A stretch of DNA of 64,000 nucleotides from Undaria pinnatifida. Taxonomy: Eukaryota > Sar > Phaeophyceae > Laminariales > Alariaceae. This document shows, piece by piece, positions 31,695-43,293 of the stretch. How positions within the stretch are numbered: the first letter of the stretch is position 1; each line of letters begins with the position of its first letter. The stretch spans positions 11,583,511 to 11,647,510 of the forward strand of contig JABAKD010000007.1 in assembly GCA_012845835.1 (NCBI GenBank). The letters run 5' to 3'. Position numbers and translations under genes: made by a program. Below the pieces are notes generated by a model. It searched no databases. It was given only the letters and a program-made list of their open reading frames with translations, and was not told the DNA's origin.

Positions 31695-32670
31695 CGTGGC
31701 TGCTGTCGCTGCTTCTCTCTTTCGATTGATGTAGGTATGTGCTATGAGCCTTCCTATGTTCCCTCGTGCTAGGCTCTATATGGTCTTCGCCTACGTTTTA
31801 CGAAGAAATGTTGCACTTTTTTGTGACCGGGGCTTGGGAAGGAGATCCCGTCCTGAAAAACACCGCCTTCTTCAAGAAACTTTAAATTTCAAACTGCCAC
31901 AAAACACTGACTTCCATTCTCTGGCCCACAGCACAAATCCCCACTCACACACCGCGCACACCATGTACCCACTACTTCCGTGTCCCGTGGGAGATATATC
32001 TCACGTAGTAGCGTTTTGCTCGTGGTTTGCGCGTCCGCTGCCTCGCTGCTGCCGGTTGTCCTCTCTTTCGACTGCTGTCGGTGTCTGCTATGAACCTTCG
32101 TATGTTTGGTCGTGCTAGACGTCTGCTTCTCTTCGGCTGCGCACTCTCGGTATTGCCGGTTAAATCACCTACCATTGCTGCCTTGCTGCTGTCGCTGCTC
32201 CTCTCTTGCGACTGCGCTGCGGGCGTGTGCTATGAGCCTTCGTATCTTCTCTAGTGTTAGGCTTCATATAGTCTAGTCTTCGCCTATGTTTTACGACGAA
32301 ATATCGCACTTCTTTGTGACCTGGGTTGTGAAAAGAAATTCTCTCGCGAATAATACAGCCATTTCCAAGAGTCCTAAAATTCTAAACTGCCACAAAACGC
32401 GGACTCATGACTTGAATCTTCTGGCCCTCAGCACAAATCCCCATTCACACCGCGCACACCACGTACCCCTTACTTCTGTGTCGCGTGAGAGACACCTTCT
32501 TCCTCGTAGCGTCTTGCTCGGAGTTTCCGGATCTGCTGCCTCGCTGCTGTCACTGTTCCTCTCTCCCAACTGATGTGGGTGTCTGCTACTGCTGGTATGT
32601 AACCTTCGTATGTTTGGTCGTGCTAGACGTCTGCTTGTCTTCGGCTTTGCACTCTACATATTTCCGGTTA
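31695..32670 (+). repeat. Tandem duplication, two ~490-510-bp units
   Basis: Unit 1 (about 31695-32180) and unit 2 (about 32181-32670) align along their length: GCTATGAGCC recurs at 31741 and 32229 (488 bp apart), CGTGCTAGAC at 32111 and 32619 (508 bp apart). A shorter GCTGCCTCGCTGCTGT... block occurs at the start and again inside each unit, four times in all. Units are clearly diverged, so the duplication is old. No conserved reading frame supports a gene. Confidence 0.8.
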
Positions 32671-35225
32671 CATTACTTGGCGCTCTCTGCACAAGCAGTC
32701 ACTGATTTGTTCTGCCCCGTCTTCATATATTGTCGCCTGTTACCTATGGTCGAACACACTTAAGACGCTGACTTTCCCCTCAAGTACGTTTGCGCCCCGC
32801 CAAACCGTCGAACAGCCTCTGTTCCCCCTCTTGCCGCTCTTGGTGGCGCCATAAAGCAACAAGCCACAGCAAGGGCGTGAACCACGCTTTCCATGGTGTG
32901 TATCTGGTGATCGTTCGCCCTAAGTGCGTGAGTGTGCCCATCTCATTTCATGGCACTGGTACGGGCGTGCTACATCATAGTACCTTCGGCCAAACTATAC
33001 TGACAAGTTTTATTCTGTGTTTAGCAAACGCTAAACAGCAGTGACGGAGGTAAGATGACGGAGGAGGCCTCGAAGAAGGCACGGTGGCCCGGGTGCTATC
33101 GCTTGGTTGAAAGTATATACTCGCCTGAGCTTATTTCCAAACGACGTAAGTTGGTACTATGAAGGCCATGCTTGCAAATGAAAACCATTCCAACCACCAA
33201 CCATCCACCCCGACGTTCTTTGGCCACATCTTCATACCTCGGGGTTAGAGTCACTGGATTTCGTGTTCTTCGCCGGGAATGGTGCATCTTCAACCCGTGA
33301 TGTAGAACTGTCCTTGACGTGCACCAATATGCGGAACGAAATCAGGGTCAGGGATGCAACGGAGGCTACACAGCCTTAGGCGGCGAAGACGCACGACGAT
33401 AACAACAAAATGCACACATCCCACGCCTACCTACTTCAACTGACGACCCACGACCTTGTATATTTACAAGCGAGGTTTAGCGACCTCCACGCGCCAAAAC
33501 CTAATGACGAATGCCTTGTGGCAGTGTCGTTGGGGAGAAAATGTCACGTAAATTCCATCATTTGTTCGATATTTTCTGCGCCGGTGCAGGTTCAACGTCA
33601 TGTCATCCGTACCTACCGTTCTAGCTGGAACAAAACTTTTTGCCAACTTTAATGCCCAAGTAACCGTGTACGTCCAGCCATGTAGCTATCGCACCATGCA
33701 AGCGTTCAACCGTCTGGCACCGAATATTTACACTACTGGCACGTCCTCTTCCGTGCCCATGCCGTCGCTGCAACACACGTCCTGGTCACCAGACCGTGTT
33801 GCTGGAATTGCTGTCATCTTACTCGGAGCCAAGCCGACGGAGCGCGACAATTTCGGCTGCTGTTTTCGATCCAAAACACGCACGGGAACTTAATAGGTAG
33901 TCTGAAATATGGCATCATCGCTGGGTTGGGTACGCTGTGATAACACGAGATGATGAACTTCGTGGCGGGTAGCCTGGACTCCATCTGGAAGGACCGCGCC
34001 AGCCGTCCAGAATCGATCTTCTACGACAACCGCTGTGCTCTACAGTGGTACTGCCTTTGTTGTCGGAAAATCTGGTCGTGCATTAGACATCGGTACTTGC
34101 GATACGATGGTTGGGGATGGGTCCGACGTATTCGACGTTCCGTGCGTAGTGACGACGAAGGTCTTGTTGACATTTCCCTTCGCCTCCACATTACCCACGA
34201 TTTCAGTTGGCTTCGACGTGCGGTCAATTATCGAAGGGCTCGAAGTTGACATACCTGTTGGCGTCCTGCACGCGAGCATGCCACGCTCGGCGAGAATAAG
34301 ACGCTTGCAACGGGCAAGGTATACCCACATTGGACGGCTTCTCCAAAACAACCTACGAAACCGAGTTAAACATTACGCCACGCGTGCGTCTCTTACACCT
34401 TGGCGGAAAACACACCACAAGCTAGGTTCCCTTTCCGAGGGCATTCGGAGGCGAACTGCGCCGTTTTATGGTCTACCGATGCGGGGAATCATCCGACGTT
34501 ATGGGGCGTTGACGATAAAGGCAACGAACGCTTCTTGTGGCATAGTCTAATGGCGGAGATCAGCAACTCGTGGATCCACGGTATGCCTGCTCCACCCACT
34601 GCCTAGTTTCCTTCTCTTGACAAAGCGGTAGCTTCAGTCGTTAACGCTGCCAAGTCGACCCTGGGCGATACGCATGACGACATAGGCTCCGAACGTTCCG
34701 CGGTAGGCTGCTTGAGCACGTTTTCACGAAGGTCAGAGCTTCGTTGGGAGCACAGCTGACTGACCAACGGCTTCTGTGTAGATTCGCAATTCTCAGCGGG
34801 TTCATCGCTGGCGGCGTTCAATTACGACGTGAAACGACATGACCATCCGCCTCTAACATTGCTGTGACACAGACGCGACGTTATTACATGAGGAACTTGA
34901 CAGGCGATCGCAAAACGTGTGTCAAGGTGACGACGACGTATTCTGCACCGTGGTTGTTACTATTTTTTGTCAGGGTTTGGGCAAATTGTCACGCAGATGC
35001 CTCGAGTGCTGGCGGAGTTCTTCTTTTACCAGTGTGTTTCATCGAGAAACGCGTGCCTCTTGTCTAGAAAATTCTCCGTGCCTCTTGTCTAGGACCTTGC
35101 TTGACAAAAATCTAACCTCCGATGACTAAGCATTGGAGGCGGAGGACTTCTTCCTTCGAGTGTATGGGCGGCAAGTAACATTCATCGTAGGGAGCTGGCG
35201 GGTGCTATGATCAAGAAACGACACG
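32671..35225. other. Unassigned sequence with a decayed coding-like part
   Basis: Between 33.6 and 34.6 kb several plus-strand frames read like protein in turn (for example MSSVPTVLAGTKLFANFNAQ at 33600, VLLTFPFASTLPTISVGFDV near 34170, and GNHPTLWGVDDKGNERFLWH near 34500). They switch frame and carry stops. A decayed transposon protein is likely; I cannot name the family. The rest shows nothing. Confidence 0.3.
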
Positions 35226-35237
35226 CTCATGATTCTC

Positions 35238-35290
35238 AGGGAGAGGAGGGGGGGGGGAAGGGGGGGGGAGGGGGGCGGGGGGCGGGAAAG
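35238..35290 (+). repeat. G-rich tract
   Basis: More than 50 bp of nearly pure G interrupted by single A or C, with at least four G-runs of five or more, so it could form G-quadruplexes. It is flanked by coding-free DNA. Confidence 0.9.
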
Positions 35291-37084
35291 GGCGGACGAG
35301 CGGACAAGGGTTGGATGCTCTCTGGCGGTGGTGTGCTCAGCATCGAATAACTTGTAGCTATTGCGACGTAACTGGGTAGTAATTGATGGCCGGTCTAGCC
35401 CCCCTAGTCCGTGTCGTGCCCACGAACCTACCGTCTGCCGTCGACAGGTTGTACGCCGGGAGTGGCTTAGGAGTGGCACCCGAACCGCTTGTACCGGGGA
35501 GAGTTGAGCGCTCGGAACGCCCATACCTTCGCCGGTAATGTGTACAACCTGAGTTAAGGTATGTTTGCATAACGCCCGGTGCTGTGTCACCAGTTCAAAC
35601 GTTACTTTCCGGCGGAACCCGGGTCATCAACGGAGCGGAGACGTGATTCACACATGCCCACTGACGTTCAACAAACAAACTCAAAAACTTAAAGAACAAA
35701 AAGCGAACAAAACACTGTGCACACTTGTTGGGCAAAATCGGTCGGAGAAACTACCGGCGAAATGATAGTTCGAGACAGAGAGACTTCTCGTCTGTGACAG
35801 ACTCCGATGGACGAAACGAGCAACTGCTATATGGAAGGTCAACGGGGCGCGCCGGTGAGGTGCTCTGACCCACACTCTCATCACAGTATTCACAACACCG
35901 GCGTGATATGTTGATGGCGCAAGCCAGGCATCTGATAGAAACACGTATGGGCGCTGCTGTGTAGACAGATGTCGTCAAAAATTTCCTTCAGTTCGGTTTT
36001 CACGGCGGCAGCGGCACGGGGGGATCTCCCACCAATGTCGTCTTTGAAGATACTGTAAGATCGACTTAGCAGCATCGCGGTTCCATTGTCAACGGTTTTA
36101 CGACCTCGAATTTGATATGGTGGCGTCGAAGGCGGGTGGGGGCGAGAGGTTGGAGGCTCCCTAATACGCCGACATCGACGATGAGGAACAAGGGGTTTTG
36201 TCCGCACAGTATCCGCACTCACACAGGGGTGAGGGCCCGGAGCCCAGATTAACGCACCCGGTCAAACGCATTAAACGAGCAATAACGAAAATACTTGACG
36301 AGATAAGATACAACTAATTCGATGCGGCTGGCCGGTAACGCTTCCGACACCTGCTGGCGGGCCTTTCATAGTTATGTTGCCTGCTAGAGGGCGTTTTATA
36401 TTTTCGTCGCTGGTCCACATAACGTCCGTGCGTGCTGGTGGGCTTTTCGTATAGTAGTCAACGTCACAGCTGGCGTTTCGTTGCAGGTTCGCGCACAGCT
36501 TCTGTGCTTCAGTGCATTAGGTGAAAGTTTCGATTGAGGTGGTCAAGGTGCATTTTGCATTTGTTTTTCAAGTATGCATCAGACCTGCCTAACTTCACCT
36601 TTGCATGACTACTCGCAAGAAACTCTGTCTGCCTCGAACTTCGGCGACAGCCTGCAGAGGGAGCACAGTGAACGTGCAGCAAAACACCACCAGTACAATA
36701 ATACCCTCCCCCCCCCCCCTTCGTGTGGCATTACCTGAATACCCCTGTGTTGAGATCTGCCATCCATGGTCGGTAAGAATGTTTTTCTGGGTGTGCTGAT
36801 GCCGGAATCCAGCTCGACTTTTGTTTGTGGGTTGACCTCGCTCGTGCCAGATGCATCGCCGCAGCCGGAGGCCTGTCAGTGCACACTGACCGGCACAATG
36901 GTGGCCTCGGGCAAACCTTACATAGATAGGCTGACTCTAACGGTATTCGCCGGGCATAGTTCCTCCGAGGATGCAATAAATTCACCCGTAGCTCACCCCG
37001 CTGCCTTAGTTGTCTCTGCCCGGAATGCTTGTGATGTGTCTGTTACAGCTCTGCTGTTTTGTCCTTGCGAGAAGTTGTATGGTT
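35291..37084. other. Unassigned 5' flank of the gypsy element
   Basis: No gene is supported. A C-run lies at about 36709-36718. A long plus frame that starts at 36766 and runs through the LTR to 37878 is a chance frame: it crosses the insertion border and has no motif. Confidence 0.35.
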
Positions 37085-37089
37085 TGTTG
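37085..37089. repeat. Target site duplication, left
   Basis: TGTTG directly left of the 5' LTR, repeated exactly at 47478-47482. Five base pairs is the usual duplication length for Ty3/gypsy integrases. Confidence 0.9.
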
Positions 37090-37510
37090 TGTTACGGTTA
37101 CATTGTTACGGTTGATAGGAGTTGCACTTTTGGGAATGCGTTTGTCTCAATAGGTACTAGCATTACTGGTTCCTCGCCTCCCTCTGCTCTTTACTCTTTT
37201 GCTTGCCCTGAGTTAGCAATAATCCACAAAGCGAATACCGTATCCACGACCGGAGACCTTCTACTCCTTCTCACAAGCCACCTTCAAGGCTTACACTACC
37301 GCTGTTCGGGCTCAACCACCGAACTCGGTACCGATCGGGAGGCTGCTATCATCAGGTCGGTAGCAGTGCTTTGTAGGCTGGGTCCCTGGAACCTTCCTCT
37401 CTGTACAATGCACACAAAACTTAGGGTCCTGCCGCATGAATGGCTAGAGACCACTCAGACCCACATAGACATCGGATCCGCCTCTATACCTAGCCTCCCA
37501 ATCCGTAATA
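37090..37510 (+). repeat. Gypsy 5' LTR
   Basis: Starts TGTTACGG and ends CCGTAATA, a near-perfect inverted repeat (the usual terminal CA is TA here in both copies). It should carry the element's promoter; I see no clear TATA box. Confidence 0.95.
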
Positions 37511-37527
37511 TGGTGTCCTCCGTGCTG
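37511..37527 (+). promoter_or_regulatory. Primer binding site candidate
   Basis: TGGTGTCCTCCGTGCTG follows the LTR without a gap. TGG pairs with the CCA end of a tRNA, as expected for a PBS. The tRNA could not be identified. A sequence closer to the common initiator-Met PBS (TGGTGTCAGAGC) occurs at 38244-38255, but far from the LTR. Confidence 0.6.
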
Positions 37528-39077
37528 TACATGAGCCGTAGTTGCGCTTTTCATGCTGTAGCCGCGTGGCTTGTAAGCTCTTTCGCGCCTTTCTGTTTTT
37601 TTTTCGCCCGCTGGCACGTGCTCGCGCTTCTGTTTTTTTCCTTTTGCTGTCTAGGGCTTTTCAACGGCCTGCGGTCTGTCCCAATCCGTGCGCTTCAGCG
37701 TCCTTTACCTGGGCCTGCCGTTCACTGGCGCAGCCACCGTTCGCCTGGCGCACACATGTCCCTCATACCCTGGCCTAGAGTACATGTAGTTCCTGTGTTC
37801 TTCGTTTTGGCGCGCATTTTGCACCGTTTATGTTGGACATACACATGCGTCCATCCGCTTTTTCATACGCACTTGTAGGGGAAGGCAGAGCGCTTGGGTG
37901 TGTTCGATTTTTTTTTCTTTCCTCTGCCCGTTGCCGCCACCACAATAGCTGTTCCTGTACGCGCGTGGATAGCTGGTTGCCACTGGACAGTTGAACTACC
38001 AGGTTGATCGGATTGAGTGATCATTGATGGGTCGTGTCTCTCGCACTTGCGGCTCCACAGCAGCAGACTCACCTGTGCGGCAGCCAGAAACGACGATGAG
38101 AGAGAGTGTGAAAAGTGCGTAAGACCGAAGACCCCGAGTCGAGCTGCGTGCTAGTGTTTGAACCTCGTGCATGTTTGGGATCATCCTCGTGACCTCTCCC
38201 CCCTGGACTAGTCTCACATTTGGCAGTGACCTGTCGACCACCGTGGTGTCAGAGCGCTATTTTGGTGTGGGTTGGGCCTCTCTAGTAAAACCTCTCCTTC
38301 CCACCCTACCTACTAGTGACGCGGCGCTTGACGCTCGATCACTCATCAAAAAAAAAATATATATATATAAAAACGTCTGGATTCCCGCGCGCTTGTGGGT
38401 TGTGTTATCGTGCTGTGTTTTTTGTTATTTGCTTTGCCCTGTGGGTGGGTATACTGTCGCTTGGGACCTTCATCCCAAGAACAAAAATGCACCGAACTGT
38501 TACTCGCTTGGTATAAGCCTGGTATACCACTCCTCTCTCTCCATGCTGTCTCATCAGCCCACCTGCTGTTTGCTCGAGCCAATCGTTCTCATCGTTTTGT
38601 ATAGCGCACAAAAAACAAGCACCCGCACCCCACTGTTTCTGGATTATTTTGTCACCTTGTCTGCATTATTCTGTCACCTTGTCTGCATTCACATGTACGC
38701 CTCGCGACGCTCGCTGTTCTTGTGCGCGAGCGCTCCCCACACCGCTACATACGTGGTGCCCTTTGTACTGTTTCACCAGTGTATCGTGCTGTCTTTTCGA
38801 ATTTTGTCATTCGTCTCTTCAGATTTCGTCCTTTTTTATTTTTTTCCAACACCTGTCATGCTGTCTTTTCAAATTTTGTCCTCTGTCTTCTTCAATTTTT
38901 TTTTTTTCAACATCTATTTTCCTCCGTGCGATTCTTGCCGCCTCGCAACTGCCGTTCCCGTTTCATTTGTTTTCGTCGCGCTCGCTCGCATCATTGTTCA
39001 TGACGTTGCATTGAATTCACTTCGTCGTAATGCATCTCCCACACGATTCCTTCTTCGTCTGTCTCGCACTAGCAGCG
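37528..39077 (+). other. Gypsy leader with a pyrimidine-rich ORF
   Basis: The leader is about 1.5 kb, very long for such an element, and T/C-rich. It contains an ATG frame at 38171-39130 (319 codons) that overlaps the gag start by 53 nt and encodes Cys- and Phe-rich hydrophobic segments. The pyrimidine bias of the strand both removes stops and yields hydrophobic residues, so I consider the ORF more likely compositional than a true membrane protein. Confidence 0.4.
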
Positions 39078-41377
39078 ATGTCTTCTCAAAACAATCAGGT
39101 GATGTCGAGGGGTGCGGCTGGTTCCGCTGATGGGGACCACGCGTCGCCCGTGCACCACCAGGGCGGTGGGGGGAGGCGGGCGTTGTCGCCTGGCTCCCCG
39201 GTCGGCGGGGGCGGATCGCGACCCGATTGGCGGGACAACGACCAGCACCGGGACCGTAGCGCCTCGAGCCGCAGCCGGAGCCGGAGCCCCATCGTGCAGG
39301 CCGAGGTTTCCATTCTTGACGAGAACGATCGCCACAGGGCGGCTGAACAGCAGGGCGGTCGGCGGGACGGTAGCCGCAGTGGGCGGGGCCGGTCGCGGAG
39401 CCGGAGGGCTCGGGCTCGTGCTCGGGACGAGCTGGCCACTGGCGGCAGCACCGAAGACGAGGGTGGAGCCCCTCACGGCGCTACCCTACAATCGAATGGT
39501 TCCAAGAGTTCTGGTCGCCCCAAGAGGTCTCTTAGCAGCAAGCGTGCTAGCAGCCACAAGGGCTCCCGTAGCGGGCGCTCCCGTAGCAGCAAGCATAAAC
39601 GCTCTCGCCCTCCGAGCCCTTCGCCTTCACCTAGCGACAGTAGCAGCAGCAGTGGTAGCAGCAGCCGCAACAGTGACAGTTATCGTGATGTTGACCCACC
39701 CCGCCCGGACCCCCGTGCCCGCTCTTTTTCCCCTGACAACGAGCACCGCCCGCGCAAGAAGTCTCGACGCCGTAGCCACACCACGGCACCGAGCGGCTAT
39801 GGAGGCGTGAGTTCGTCGTATAATGAAAGGTTGGCAGGCGGAGGTCCACGCGCGCTGAGGTGGGCTGACTCTGGTCGGGGTAAGCATAGTCTTGATTCCT
39901 CTCAAGCCGCCAAGCCCATTGATTGCATGCGTAAGAGAATTGCAGGGAACAGGCCTTGCCCGGTATACGGCGGCCCCTCCGCCGGCCCCCTGACAATAGC
40001 CAACTCCGCGGTCCTGCTACAAGACAAAATTATGAGTGTGTTGCGCACAGTGGAGTCGGGTAAGCTGCGGCTGGAGCCGGACGCATACGTCGATGGGCGT
40101 TACGTTACGTTTGCCGATGACTTTCCCCCCCCGCCGCGTCGAACTCATATCCGACTTAGTGCAAGAATACCTGTCAGTAAGCCAACAGGTAGCGAATGAG
40201 GACGACGTGCAAGTATACCTCATCACCGGAGAGGTTGTCACAAAACCCCACCACGAGGTCACAGCCACCGACTGGCTGCGTCTGTACGTAAGAGAACACG
40301 CGTTGACTGGAGGTGCAGCAGTGCTAGTTCGTTCGGCTTTTGCGGCGTTGGCGTTGACCCCGGGGTAAGGGTGGTCTGCAGCGGCCGCCCGTGTACTGTC
40401 TATATTCCGCGCGACACGTGCCGATCCCGAGCGACCGTACCTGATCGAACAGGCCTTGGTTTGGCGTTTCGCGACCCCGGTAGACCTACTTCAGCTTTAC
40501 GACAGGGTTGTCGAGGTTTTGCTGCCTAACCCGTTTGACCGCAACGGAGTGTCCGCGATCCTGCATGAGACAGCGTACGAAACAACCTCCTCTCTCAGCC
40601 CTCTGCGCATGGAGTGGCATGACCCGTTGGGAGAAGCGATGGCACGACGCGGCGTGGTAGCAGAGAAATTGTTTCGTAAGTTCGTTGGCGTCCTATCGTC
40701 TCGTAATGCCTCGTACATAACGCCACCGGCGCCGCGTAAACAGGCAAACGTAGCCGGCCCCGACCGCTTTCTCTATGGCAGAAGCACGGTCACTGTTTAT
40801 CAACCAAGAGACCGGCGCGCCCTCGGCGTTGCCGCCGCCCCTGCTGACTCGCCCTTTCTCTGCTCTAGCGCCTCCCCCTGCGTCGGCACCGCCTGTCGCA
40901 CCACAGGTTGCGGCGTATCAGAACCAGACCGCCACGGTTCCTGGGGGGCATGGAGTACCGTTCGAATCCCGCTCGCCCACGCACCGCCCGGCTCCTTCCG
41001 CACCAGCCGCGGTCGCCGCGCCAGCCCCCGCTCCGACCACGTCCACACCGTCGACACCGACCGAAGCACGACCGCCGCCGTCCGCGCCTCGAAGTGAGAT
41101 CCTGGATTACCTGCGATCGCACGATGTGTGCTCCCGCCATGCCTTCGCGGGCAACTGCCGACGCTCTCCGTGCAGGTGGAAACACGCGCTAGTGCCACCG
41201 GCCCTGTACAACGGGATCAAGTCCCGGCAGGAGGCAGGGCGAGGCAGGAACCGCGTAGCTTCGCTCACGCCGGGCCAGTACCGCTTGATGTGCGATTTCA
41301 GGATCGTGTCGGAGGGGAGCGACGACGAGGGGGCCGACGACGGTGCAGCCCCAGCGGCGTTCAACTGCTCTGCCTGA
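39078..41377 (+). pseudogene. gag: Gypsy gag with CCCH zinc finger, frameshifted
   Basis: The ATG at 39078 (MSSQNNQ) is chosen over 39030 because the protein-like part starts there. The N-terminal half is a long Ser/Arg/Gly-rich, probably RNA-binding disordered region. A C8 run at 40125-40132 carries one extra base; skipping it joins to the frame that continues the Gag core (RRVELISDLVQEYLSVSQQV and on). A TAA at 40366-40368 interrupts that core. A further shift near 40775-40880 leads into the frame with a Pro/Ala linker and the zinc finger at 41129-41185, spaced C-x8-C-x4-C-x3-H. Most gypsy Gags carry CCHC knuckles, so a CCCH finger is unusual. The frame ends at a TGA (41375-41377) beyond which the same frame leads into protease. 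Confidence 0.8.
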
Positions 41378-43290
41378 AGGTGCGCCCCAGGCGACGCGGA
41401 CGCAAGCCTGGGGAACCCGGCGGCAGCGGTGGACCCCTCACTGGGTGAGGAGCAGGATAGCGGGGACCAGTTGTGGGTAGCGGGGCAGATTTGGCATCGG
41501 CATCGTCGCCGCAGACCGCGTAAGGTTGAGATTCTGTTAGACACTGGTGCAGGAGGTGGTAGCTACATATCTCTGTCCTTGTGGCGTGGACTCAAGCGAC
41601 TCACTCGACGACGTCTCGACGAGCGTAGAGCGGGAGCCCTTGAAGCTGGCAACTCACGCGACAGTGATACCCCTCCGATGCGTATTTTCTAGGATCCGTA
41701 ACACTGCCAGTGTTGTTTGACGGCGATGCGTGTGTGAGAGACGTAGAGGTACGAGTGGTAGACGGGTTGCCATACGGTTTCATTGTGGGAGCAGATTTCT
41801 TTAGGAGGAATGCTAGCGTGCTCGATTTTAGCTCCAACCGAGGTTTTAGACCCGTGCCAGCCGCGCCCTGGGTGCCCTTTCTGTCGATTGCACCGTACGC
41901 CCCCCATGCTGCCAGCCCACTCCGCAACACTCGGGACCAGTTTAGTCTACTTACGGCTGCCCCCGAGACCGCCCCCGAAGTGCCCGCCGTCCCCACAGAT
42001 GTTCACATCTGCGAGGACGTGGTGTGGGAAGACGACACCTCCTTCGAGTGGGACGTGCGACAAGTGCCGGAGACTACCGTCGTCGAAGGTTTCACCACTC
42101 GCGCGGTGGAAGCGGCGGCTGTGGGGCCGCAACCGCAGGACAGGCAGCTCGTGATGGTCATGCCGACCGAGCGGTTTGATTTAGAGCAGGGGGCGGTAGT
42201 AGGAATAGCTCGTGCGGTGATGTGGTGGGTTCCGGGATCGCCTGTTTACTGCAAGTTGGTCAACCGCAGTAAGGAGAAGGTGGCAGTCGAGGGTAGCCGA
42301 GTAATAGCTCGCATGGTAGCACTCAACGTTCGCGACAAGCCGGCTTTCGATTCGCTGTTTGATGCATCGCCTTCCGCTGTCGACCCACCCCTTCCTCCCC
42401 GTGAACCGCGCACTCCGAGTCCGGCCCCAGCCGATCGGGACCCTATCCCGCGTGTTCGCGTTGAGGACGCTAATCTGGGGACGCTAGGGTCGCTCAAGAA
42501 GCAGCAGCTCGTCAACGTTCTGGCAGCGTTTATCAAGGATGGCCTGTTTCCGATCGACCCGAATCGAGTGCCTGCTTGTATCAACGGTGAGCTTGACCTA
42601 CCTCTTATCAACGAGTTTTGCACCCCTTTTGCAGCCAAACAACGACGTTTCTCTCCGGAAGAACGACGCATGATCAGGGCAGAGATTCAGCAGTTGGTAG
42701 ATCGAGGCGTGATCCGCCAATCCATGTCTCCGTGGGCTACCCAGTGCTTGTGCGTGAAGAAGAAGGATGGTACATTGCGGCTGTGCATCGACTGGCGTGA
42801 GCTTAACAAACTCTTGGTCTCGGATAGCGGGGGTTTGGGTGACATGCAGACGATATTCGACGGTTTGAAGGGCAAGAAGTATTTCACTCAGCTAGACCTC
42901 GCCTCCGGTTTTCACCAGATAGAAATTGCCGAGGAAGTCCGTGACAAGACAGCCTTTCGAGATGCGGATGGTATGCTCTGGGAATTCACTCGCGCGGGTT
43001 TCGGACTGACAGTGCTGCCGGCAGCCTTCACTCGTAGAGTAAAGTCGGCTCTGGGGTATCTCTCAGGCGTGTTTAGCTGGCCTGATGACATTCTGATCGC
43101 TAGCGACACATGGGACGAACACCTCGCCACTCTGACTCACGTTCTGAACCGCCTTCTAGCGGCGGGGCTGTCTGTGAACTTCGCTAAATGCATTTTTGGC
43201 GCAGCGTCACAGGAGTTCCTCGGCATGATCATTGACAGTACAGGCCTGTACCCTGCTCCGTCTGAGCTAGATGCAATCGCACGCATGCCT
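41378..43290 (+). pseudogene. pol: Gypsy protease and reverse transcriptase
   Basis: The protease follows gag in the same frame past the TGA: ILLDTGAGGGSY, with the catalytic DTG at 41540-41548. The frame then shifts twice (about 41625 and 41690) before the long pol frame (YGFIVGADFFRRN is the protease C-terminal flap region). RT spans roughly 42640-43290: LRLCIDWRELNKL, FTQLDLASGFHQI, and the catalytic box at 43078-43089 reads WPDD instead of YxDD, both aspartates kept. The frame is closed by a TGA at 43291-43293. The RT would make element cDNA; the WP change and stops suggest loss of function. Confidence 0.88.
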
Positions 43291-43293
43291 TGA
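43291..43293 (+). other. In-frame TGA inside pol
   Basis: The codon sits between RT (ARMP) and the connection domain (PHTVEELRTFLGLTGY); the reading frame continues for 985 codons after it. A CGA to TGA change at a CpG would explain it. Confidence 0.9.

Noticed and set aside
36766..37878. 370-codon frame running from host flank through the 5' LTR into the gypsy leader
   Set aside because: It crosses the exact insertion border and LTR end; composition and lack of motifs fit chance.
38244..38255. Initiator-Met-type PBS (TGGTGTCAGAGC)
   Set aside because: It lies over 700 bp from the LTR end, while another TGG-starting site follows the LTR directly and the LTR border is fixed by the target duplication.
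39112..39810. 232-codon alternative plus frame over gag
   Set aside because: It overlaps the Ser/Arg-rich Gag frame and owes its openness to GC-rich codons; the Gag frame has the better context.
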